From: Lachnospiraceae bacterium
GTDB lineage: Bacteria; Bacillota_A; Clostridia; Lachnospirales; Lachnospiraceae
NCBI GenBank assembly: GCA_031262285.1
Contig: JAISHZ010000356.1
Coordinates: 1 to 5,197 of the forward strand
Reading direction: 5' to 3'
Length of the DNA: 5,197 nucleotides
Part shown: piece after piece, positions 1-5,197 of the stretch
How the letters are laid out: each line of letters starts with the position of its first letter
Numbering within the stretch: position 1 is the stretch's first letter
The notes under the pieces: model-generated
Told to the model about the DNA's origin: nothing
What the model saw: only the letters and a program-made list of their open reading frames with translations
Databases searched by the model: none
Position numbers and translations under genes: made by a program

Positions 1-1
1 C

Positions 2-3000
2 GAAAGCTATCCCGCTCCCGATGCATGGATCCGCGCCAGAAAAGAGGATTATACGGAGGATGGGGAATGTGATGCGCAAGATGCGGTCGGAGCGTACTTG
101 TTGACTTTTTTGGCACGAACCACTAAAGGACTGCTACAAGCGATCGAAGAAGCGCAGGCGATTTGCGCCACACCGGATGGACCATATTTTTATGAATCTC
201 TTTTGGAAAAAGAAAAAAGGCAAATCCTTCTTTTGGCAGAAACACTTTCCGGATCTTACCATCAGCAACTTGCACGATATCGGGAACAATTGGAGGCGAT
301 CGTGTTTGCGCGCTTACCATCCAAAAAAGACGATTCGGTCTCCCTTTTGAAAAGAGAAAAGGTGAAAAAAGTCCGTTCCGGTGTCAAAGATACCTTGGCA
401 AAGTTAAAAGAATCTTTCTTTTCCACATCGATCTTGCTGCAGGAGGAGCAAGCGAAAGCGTGTCGCGCGCCTATCGCTATGCTGATCGACTTGGTACTGG
501 AATTTCGAAACAGGTTTCGCGAAAAGAAATTGGAAAAACACATCATTGATTTTTCGGATATGGAACACTATGCACTTGACATTCTTTGCGATAAAGAAGA
601 TTTCGACAAACCCAGCCAAGTAGCGATGGAATACCGCGACTATTTTCACGAGATCTTGATCGATGAGTATCAAGACAGCAATCTGGTACAAGAGTATTTA
701 CTCAAAGCGATAGGCGGTGAGCAAATCGGTAAATACAATCAATTTATGGTAGGAGATGTCAAGCAGAGTATCTACAAATTTCGCCTTGCCAGACCCGAAC
801 TCTTTTTGGAAAAGCAAGAAATTTACGGTGAGGAGGGAGACTATCGCAGGATTGATTTGTCGGTCAATTTCAGAAGTAGAGCGGAAGTGATCGATACAGT
901 CAACAACGTATTCGAAGGGTTGATGCGGCGCGAAACAGGTGGCATTGTCTACGACGAGAAAGCGGCATTGTATGTAGGAGCTCAATATCCAACGCTTACA
1001 CGCTCTGAGAGTGACCAACAGAGTCAAGATGACGTAGCGAATCTATATCAAAGTGAACTTTTGCTCATAGAAAAGCCGCAAGACGGCGATGCGCGGGAAC
1101 GGAAACGCAAAGAAGCCTTGGGCGTAGCGAGACGTATTCAAGAATTGTATCAACAATTTCCGGTTTATGATCGTGACACCCAAAAGACGCGTCAGCTTTG
1201 TTACAAAGACATCGTGATATTACTGCGCACCACAAGCGGATGGGATGAAGAATTTGCCAAAGTATTGGAAGCAGAGGGGATACCCGCTTATGTGACCGCC
1301 AAAACAGGGTATTTCTCCGCAATGGAAGTGAAAGAGTTGCTTCAATTTCTAAGAGTGTTGGACAATCCGGGACAAGATATCGCATTGTATGGTGTCATGC
1401 GATCTGTTTTTGGACGATTTACAGAAGAAGAAACAGCGCTGATACGTGTCGGAAGGAAAAAGAAAAGCCTCTATGAAGCACTGGAGGAAGTCGCACAGAG
1501 CGTAACGATACCGCAGGCGGAAGAATCACACGACGATGCTTTGGAACTGTCCAAAGACTTCCTTCAAAAATGCTGTAATTTCGTAGAAAAGATCACGCGC
1601 TACCGCATGATCTCAGTATACACCCCTATCCATGAGCTATTGGCGAAAATAATACAAGAGCATGACTATTTACCCTATATCTGCGCGTTACCGGGGGGGA
1701 GCAAACGAGTTGCCAACGTCGAAATGTTGCTGACCAAAGCTTCTGACTTTGAAAAAACGAGTTATTTTGGTCTCTTTCACTTTGTACGATACATGGAATT
1801 GCTTGAAAAATATGACATTGACTACGGCGAAGCAGAATCATTGGATGAAAATGCAGACGCAGTGCGGATCATGAGCATTCATAAATCAAAAGGATTGGAG
1901 TTCCCTGTGGTATTTGTGTGTGGTCTGTCGAAACGATTTAACACACAGGATGTCAACCAACCCCTATTGATGGATATCGATTTGGGGATTGGCACAGATT
2001 ACGTGAACGCGCAGAGACGCTATCGAAACAAAACGATGCGACGCGCTATCTTGTCCAAGAAGCTGAAAGAGGACAATCTAGCGGAAGAATTGCGCGTATT
2101 ATATGTAGCACTCACCAGACCGATGGAGAAGTTGATTCTCACAGCGTGTGTAGACTACCCCTGTGGAATGCTGGAAGAAATGAAAGAGAACAGTTCCTAC
2201 CTGTTTCGAGAAAGCGAATCTATTAAACAATGGAGAATCTCTTTTTACGAATTTTTCAACGCTTCCTCTTACTTAGATTTTTTGATACCGGCGATAGAAC
2301 ACAATGCATGGGACACTTTTCGGATAAAGACAATACAAGATACAGACCTGCAAGCAGAAGAACTAGTTGACAGGATTCAGTACAGTGAAAAAGCACAAAT
2401 CTTACAGCAAGCTGAGGCATATTGCGATCCTGTCCTTGTAACGCAGCTTATGGACAAATTCACATATCCATACGTGGATCCCACCCTTCAAAACCTATAT
2501 GCCAAAGTAACTGTTTCTGAGTTAAAGCGCACTACTGTCAAACATATAAAGATAGATTCTACAGAAGAAGAAATGGGGCAGGAACTGTTTGCGCAAGAAG
2601 AAGCGATTCCCTATATCCCTGCTTTTCATCAGCCACAAGGAGATACCCCTGCAACGTACACTGCCGTTCAAAGAGGAAATGCTTATCACAAGATTCTGGA
2701 ATGGACAGATTTTGATCAACTCTATGCAGGCTGCTTTACGACGCCTCCTAACAACAGCCGAGAATTTGTAGAACACATAAAAATGGAGCAGTTGTCAGAA
2801 AATTTACGCACATTTCTTCAAACGGAAAGTCGTTTATCGGAGGAATACCGGAAAGCAATATCCCAATATCACTTGCGTCGATTCTATTGTCAACCGATCG
2901 CATATCGGATGTGGATGGCACAACGCAAAAACACCTTGTACAGAGAGCAACCATTTGTCTACGGCATCAATGCCGACAGACTCCTTGTACCCACAGGATG

Positions 3001-3262
3001 GGAAGATCAACCAACCAAAACGGAAACGATCTTGATCCAAGGAATCATCGATGCCTATTTCATAGAAGACGGAGAAATCGTATTGATGGATTACAAGACA
3101 GACCATATCGAATCCATGTCACAACTATTGAATCGCTATCAAATACAACTCGATTATTATGAAGAAGCACTAAGTCGCCTTACCGGATTGCGTGTAAAAG
3201 AGAAAAATCTCTACTCTTTTCATTTAGATCAGGTTCATATCACTCAAACATTAGAGAAATGA
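2..3262 (+). CDS. addA: ATP-dependent helicase/nuclease subunit A (AddA), 5'-partial
   Basis: AddA is the UvrD/Rep-type (SF1A) helicase plus RecB-type nuclease subunit of AddAB, which unwinds and resects double-strand DNA ends for RecA loading in the cytoplasm. The frame is open from position 2 to the TGA at 3260-3262, giving 1086 visible residues. Visible motifs, numbered from position 2: DFSDMEH at 183-189; Walker B DEYQD at 221-225; GDVKQS at 251-256; NFRS at 289-292; the HKSKGLEF motif V at 627-634; EELRVLYVALTR motif VI at 695-706. The C-terminal nuclease shows GNAYH (H896), GIID (D1017), DYKTD (D1030, K1032) and YQIQLDYY at 1046-1053, so both activities look intact. AddA is usually about 1200-1250 residues, so roughly 130-170 N-terminal residues, including Walker A, lie off the left edge. 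A TTG at 98 is internal: the preceding 32 codons continue the family's sequence. addB normally lies directly upstream of addA but is not in view. No conventional terminator follows; the palindromic repeat begins 11 bases after the stop codon. Confidence 0.97.
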   Translation, partial: ESYPAPDAWIRARKEDYTEDGECDAQDAVGAYLLTFLARTTKGLLQAIEEAQAICATPDGPYFYESLLEKEKRQILLLAETLSGSYHQQLARYREQLEAIVFARLPSKKDDSVSLLKREKVKKVRSGVKDTLAKLKESFFSTSILLQEEQAKACRAPIAMLIDLVLEFRNRFREKKLEKHIIDFSDMEHYALDILCDKEDFDKPSQVAMEYRDYFHEILIDEYQDSNLVQEYLLKAIGGEQIGKYNQFMVGDVKQSIYKFRLARPELFLEKQEIYGEEGDYRRIDLSVNFRSRAEVIDTVNNVFEGLMRRETGGIVYDEKAALYVGAQYPTLTRSESDQQSQDDVANLYQSELLLIEKPQDGDARERKRKEALGVARRIQELYQQFPVYDRDTQKTRQLCYKDIVILLRTTSGWDEEFAKVLEAEGIPAYVTAKTGYFSAMEVKELLQFLRVLDNPGQDIALYGVMRSVFGRFTEEETALIRVGRKKKSLYEALEEVAQSVTIPQAEESHDDALELSKDFLQKCCNFVEKITRYRMISVYTPIHELLAKIIQEHDYLPYICALPGGSKRVANVEMLLTKASDFEKTSYFGLFHFVRYMELLEKYDIDYGEAESLDENADAVRIMSIHKSKGLEFPVVFVCGLSKRFNTQDVNQPLLMDIDLGIGTDYVNAQRRYRNKTMRRAILSKKLKEDNLAEELRVLYVALTRPMEKLILTACVDYPCGMLEEMKENSSYLFRESESIKQWRISFYEFFNASSYLDFLIPAIEHNAWDTFRIKTIQDTDLQAEELVDRIQYSEKAQILQQAEAYCDPVLVTQLMDKFTYPYVDPTLQNLYAKVTVSELKRTTVKHIKIDSTEEEMGQELFAQEEAIPYIPAFHQPQGDTPATYTAVQRGNAYHKILEWTDFDQLYAGCFTTPPNNSREFVEHIKMEQLSENLRTFLQTESRLSEEYRKAISQYHLRRFYCQPIAYRMWMAQRKNTLYREQPFVYGINADRLLVPTGWEDQPTKTETILIQGIIDAYFIEDGEIVLMDYKTDHIESMSQLLNRYQIQLDYYEEALSRLTGLRVKEKNLYSFHLDQVHITQTLEK

Positions 3263-3280
3263 AACTTAAATCGTTATAAT
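3252..3280 (+). promoter_or_regulatory. possible promoter at the left end of the palindromic repeat
   Basis: A perfect TATAAT (3275-3280) lies 17 bases downstream of TAGAGA (3252-3257), which matches 4 of 6 positions of TTGACA. The -35 box would lie inside the last codons of addA, and transcription would start near 3287, within the outer arm of the palindrome. If used, it would make an RNA consisting of the hairpin. The TATAAT is also part of the repeat's terminal inverted repeat (the other ends read TACTAT and TATTAT), so it may be an end motif and not a promoter. Weak evidence. Confidence 0.25.
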
Positions 3281-3535
3281 GCATGCGTTCGCCGATCTAC
3301 GTTTATCGCTTATTGATGCACAGAACCGCACAGAGCCGGGGGGAGTTTTGGGTGTTATACGTTCTGTGGAGATGAGACCAAGTGAAAATGAGCGCTTGCT
3401 TGTGCGCACATTTTCACTGTTTTGGGCTCATCGGAACGCTCAGAGAGTCTAACACCCAAAACTCCCCCCGGCTCTGCGCGGTTCGTCCGGGATACACTGC
3501 CCTTATATGTAGATCGGCAAGCGCGTGAATAGTAA
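3274..3535. repeat. long imperfect palindromic intergenic repeat, copy 1 (MITE-like or structured-RNA element)
   Basis: This non-coding element folds back on itself almost end to end. The outer arms 3274-3300 and 3509-3535 pair with a few mismatches and G-U pairs; the innermost ten base pairs (GCCGATCTAC with its complement) are perfect. Next comes an unpaired, asymmetric section (3301-3322 against 3485-3508). A 35-base arm (3323-3357 with 3450-3484) follows with a single A-C mismatch (3330/3477). The apex carries further pairing: 3360-3366 with 3432-3438, 3372-3376 with 3427-3431, 3381-3390 with 3409-3418, and a GCGC/GCGC tip at 3392-3395/3404-3407. No open frame explains it. A second copy of its right end lies at 5141-5197 in reverse orientation, so it is a dispersed repeat. 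Both edges carry TA (3275-3276, 3533-3534), compatible with a TA target duplication, but TA is common. The exact limits and the transcribed strand, if any, are not known. Confidence 0.85.
3323..3484. repeat. 35-bp near-perfect inverted-repeat core with nested apical hairpin
   Basis: This is the core of copy 1. The arms (3323-3357 and 3450-3484) include a G6 tract at 3338-3343 paired with a C6 tract at 3464-3469. The 92 bases between the arms (3358-3449) are not random spacer: they form a second series of stems ending in a perfect 10-bp stem (3381-3390/3409-3418) and a GCGC-capped loop of 8 bases (3396-3403). As RNA, the + strand would have G-U pairs where the - strand has A-C mismatches at some positions and the reverse at others, so wobble pairs do not reveal which strand is transcribed. 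Confidence 0.85.
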
Positions 3536-3554
3536 ACTCAAATCATCTTTCACG

Positions 3555-3583
3555 TAGACAAATATCTTCGCAATCGCTAAAAT
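3555..3583 (+). promoter_or_regulatory. candidate sigma-A-type promoter for the GH43 gene
   Basis: TAGACA (3555-3560) and TAAAAT (3578-3583) each match the consensus -35 and -10 hexamers at 5 of 6 positions and are separated by exactly 17 bases. Predicted transcription starts near 3589-3591, giving a leader of about 33 bases before the GH43 start codon. It lies just outside the right end of the palindromic repeat, so the hydrolase can be expressed independently of addA. Supported by sequence match only. Confidence 0.6.
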
Positions 3584-3589
3584 AAAGTA

Positions 3590-3601
3590 AGGTAACTACC
3601 T
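3590..3601. promoter_or_regulatory. small dyad at the predicted transcription start (possible operator)
   Basis: AGGTA-AC-TACCT is a perfect inverted repeat with 5-base arms and a 2-base centre, placed at about +1 of the predicted GH43 promoter, where a bound repressor would block initiation. Sugar-utilisation genes are often controlled this way. It does not match the CcpA/LacI-family consensus that I know, and it is short enough to occur by chance. Confidence 0.25.
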
Positions 3602-3610
3602 AAAATCAAA

Positions 3611-3616
3611 GAGGAG
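3611..3616 (+). promoter_or_regulatory. ribosome binding site of the GH43 gene
   Basis: GAGGAG (3611-3616), within AAAGAGGAGA, ends 7 bases before the ATG at 3624. This is a strong Shine-Dalgarno sequence at good spacing and fixes the start codon. Confidence 0.85.
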
Positions 3617-3623
3617 ATCATCT

Positions 3624-5045
3624 ATGAAGAAGCAAGCATTCAATCCCTACCTGCCGTCGTGGGAGTACATACCGGACGGAGAGCCATACGTATTTGGAGA
3701 CCGTGTTTATGTATACGGATCCCACGACCGATTTCGTGGAAATGCATATTGCCTAAACGACTATGTATGTTGGTCAGCACCGGTGGATGATTTGGGCGAT
3801 TGGCGTTACGAAGGCGTGATCTACCCAAAAACATCCGATCCGCAAAACCAAGACGGCAGTATGTGTCTGTATGCTCCGGATGTGACAGTAGGTCCTGACG
3901 GACGTTACTATCTGTATTACGTGTTGGACAAAGTCAGCGTTGTTTCCGTTGCGGTTTGCGATGAACCTGCCGGCAGATACGAATTCTACGGCTATGTCCA
4001 TGACCAAGAAGGCAACAAACTCGGTGCACGGACAGGCGACGAACCCCAGTTTGACCCGGGTGTACTCACGGAAGGCGACAAAACATACCTCTACACCGGA
4101 TTTTGTGCGGTGGGTGATCGCTCTCGAAGTGGTCCCATGGTGACCGTGCTCGGACCGGATATGTTGACGATTATCGAAGAAACGACTTTTATCGCTCCCA
4201 GTGAACCCTACAGTGAAGGCAGTTCTTATGTCGAACATGAATTTTTTGAAGCACCCTCTATGAGAAAAAGAGGCGACACCTACTATTTTATTTATTCCTC
4301 CATCGTTATGCACGAATTGTGCTATGCGACCAGCAAATCACCCACCAAGGACTTTGTGTACGGCGGAGTGGTAAGCAGCAATTGCGATATGCACATTCAT
4401 TCCTATAAACCGGCGAGGAGACCTATGTTTTACGGATCCAACAACCATGGTAGTATCGTAGAGATCAAAGGACAGTGGTACATTTTTTATCATCGCCATA
4501 CTGACGGAACGAATTTTAGCAGACAAGGTTGTGCGGAACCCATTGCATTTCGAGAAGACGGCTCAATCATTCAACCGGAAATGACATCTTGTGGCTTGAA
4601 TGGTGGACCGTTGAGAGGAGAAGGGGAGTACCCCGCATACCTTGCGTGCAATCTTTTCTGTAAAGACGAAGAAATCTATACAGCGCCGGGCGGGATGTGG
4701 ATGGACAGTAGGTTTCCCAAGATCACGCAAGACGGAAGGGACGGAGACGAAGAAGTCGGCTATATTCAAAATATGCGCGATTCTGCTACAGCAGGATTCA
4801 AATATTTTGACTGTCAAGGAGTGAAAAAAGTCTCTTGCACCGTCCGCGGTTATTGTTATGGATCGTTCCAGATCAAAACAGCATGGAACGCAAAGCCAAT
4901 TGGGAGCATCCCGGTTGTGTCATCCAACATATGGAAAACGCATACAGCCGATATCGAGATACCGGATGGTGTACAAGCGATATATATCACTTATCAAGGT
5001 GGTGGAAGCGCTTCGTTGAAATCATTTACACTCAGTCGAGAGTAA
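3624..5045 (+). CDS. family 43 glycoside hydrolase, cytoplasmic, with C-terminal CBM6-like domain
   Basis: The 473-residue protein is a five-bladed beta-propeller GH43 enzyme, a family of inverting arabinofuranosidases, xylosidases and arabinanases. The N terminus (NPYLPSWEYIPDGEPYVFGD) carries the likely catalytic base D18. The APD motif is at 84-86. QFDPGVL places the likely pKa-modulating aspartate at D144. The EFFEAP motif places the likely catalytic acid at E209, followed by a typical YYFIYS strand. NNHGS at 273-277 supplies the usual propeller-centre histidine (H275), and FYHRH at 288-292 continues the fold. From about residue 340 the sequence changes to a beta-rich domain (GYIQNMRDSATAGFKYFD from 379; VRGYCYGSFQIKT from 407; a final AIYITYQGGG from 452) resembling CBM6-type modules. 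There is no signal peptide or membrane segment, so it probably trims imported arabino- or xylo-oligosaccharides in the cytoplasm. The start is set by a strong RBS. The exact substrate and GH43 subfamily cannot be fixed here. No transporter or regulator is in view, and the gene appears monocistronic between its own promoter and terminator. Confidence 0.93.
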   Translation: MKKQAFNPYLPSWEYIPDGEPYVFGDRVYVYGSHDRFRGNAYCLNDYVCWSAPVDDLGDWRYEGVIYPKTSDPQNQDGSMCLYAPDVTVGPDGRYYLYYVLDKVSVVSVAVCDEPAGRYEFYGYVHDQEGNKLGARTGDEPQFDPGVLTEGDKTYLYTGFCAVGDRSRSGPMVTVLGPDMLTIIEETTFIAPSEPYSEGSSYVEHEFFEAPSMRKRGDTYYFIYSSIVMHELCYATSKSPTKDFVYGGVVSSNCDMHIHSYKPARRPMFYGSNNHGSIVEIKGQWYIFYHRHTDGTNFSRQGCAEPIAFREDGSIIQPEMTSCGLNGGPLRGEGEYPAYLACNLFCKDEEIYTAPGGMWMDSRFPKITQDGRDGDEEVGYIQNMRDSATAGFKYFDCQGVKKVSCTVRGYCYGSFQIKTAWNAKPIGSIPVVSSNIWKTHTADIEIPDGVQAIYITYQGGGSASLKSFTLSRE

Positions 5046-5078
5046 CAGCAAACAGTACAATAAAAGAAATGTTGAAAC

Positions 5079-5120
5079 AAAAGAAGTCAGAACAATCACG
5101 GATTGTCGAGACTTCTTTTG
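5079..5120 (+). terminator. rho-independent terminator of the GH43 gene
   Basis: AAAAGAAGTC (5079-5088) pairs with GACTTCTTTT (5110-5119), and ACAATC (5092-5097) pairs with GATTGT (5101-5106) around a 3-base loop. A small internal loop separates the two stems. The 3' arm ends in a T-rich run that continues as TTTTGTGTTT. The A-rich 5' flank means it could also work on the opposite strand. It starts 33 bases after the stop codon, consistent with the end of a single-gene transcript. Confidence 0.85.
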
Positions 5121-5140
5121 TGTTTATGAAATAAAACAGC

Positions 5141-5197
5141 TATTATTCACGCGTTTGCCGATCTACATTCAAAGGCAATGTATCCCGGACGAACCGA
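5141..5197. repeat. palindromic intergenic repeat, copy 2 (right end only, inverted, cut by window edge)
   Basis: These 57 bases align without gaps to the reverse complement of 3478-3534 (the right end of copy 1), with 50 of 57 identical by hand count. The match covers the terminal TANTATTCACGCG, the TTGCCGATCTAC arm, and also the stretch that is unpaired in copy 1 (3485-3508), of which the GTATCCCGGACGAACCG part is unchanged. The copy therefore lies in reverse orientation to copy 1, and the core arm would be expected just past the window edge. Confidence 0.88.

Noticed and set aside
98..100. TTG at 98 as the start of addA
   Set aside because: The same frame is open to position 2 and the upstream residues fit AddA. 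There is no RBS before 98, and the helicase N terminus with Walker A would otherwise be missing.
1236..1241. AGCGG (Bacillus-type Chi for AddAB) inside addA
   Set aside because: A 5-base motif is expected by chance several times in a window of this size, and the Chi sequence of this organism is unknown.
3338..3343. G6 tract as a G-quadruplex
   Set aside because: Only one long G run is present locally, and it is fully paired with the C6 tract in the opposite arm, so the four closely spaced runs needed are absent.
3323..3484. The palindrome as a simple intrinsic terminator
   Set aside because: The arms are far too long and the 3' side is followed by GTGAATAGTAAACT, not a T-run.
3275..3534. 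CRISPR array or riboswitch in the intergenic region
   Set aside because: There is no series of direct repeats with spacers. The structure is one fold-back rather than a multi-stem aptamer that I can recognise, and it ends well before the GH43 promoter.
3774..4313. 179-codon open frame on the - strand inside the GH43 gene
   Set aside because: It lies wholly antisense to a well-supported enzyme gene, and its translation has no recognisable domain pattern. Treated as a shadow frame.
4835..5134. 99-codon + strand frame overlapping the GH43 3' end
   Set aside because: It overlaps 211 bases of GH43 in another frame, has no RBS that I can see, and runs through the terminator hairpin.

Overview
The window holds two protein-coding genes on the + strand and a large palindromic repeat between them. 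A second copy of that repeat begins at the right edge, in the opposite orientation. The AddA-type (rather than RecB-type) recombination nuclease, the strong AGGAG-like ribosome binding site, moderate GC, and a sugar-polymer hydrolase with no export signal suggest a Bacillota (Firmicutes) bacterium, perhaps a plant-glycan-using anaerobe. This placement is inference; nothing in the window fixes a genus.

Layout: (1) Positions 2-3262 are the 3' part of addA, the helicase-nuclease subunit of the AddAB double-strand-break repair enzyme. The reading frame is open to the left edge, so the N terminus with the Walker A motif lies outside the window. (2) Positions 3263-3623 are a 361-base intergenic region. 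About 262 bases of it (3274-3535) form one imperfect palindrome with a 27-base outer arm, an unpaired asymmetric section, a 35-base near-perfect core arm and a nested apical hairpin. To its right lies a plausible sigma-A-type promoter with a small dyad near the predicted transcription start. (3) Positions 3624-5045 encode a complete family 43 glycoside hydrolase with a C-terminal carbohydrate-binding-like domain and no signal peptide. It is followed by a convincing intrinsic terminator at 5079-5120. (4) Positions 5141-5197 match the right end of the palindromic element in reverse orientation (50 of 57 bases) and run off the window.

The two genes are functionally unrelated and probably not one operon: the hydrolase has its own candidate promoter, RBS and terminator. 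The hydrolase unit is bracketed by inverted copies of the same repeat. The repeat is the least explained part of the window: a non-coding element with two distinguishable ends, able to fold into a very long hairpin, and present at least twice within 2 kb. It could be a non-autonomous transposable element (MITE-like), an intergenic structured repeat that affects mRNA ends, or a structured RNA. The sequence alone does not decide between these.
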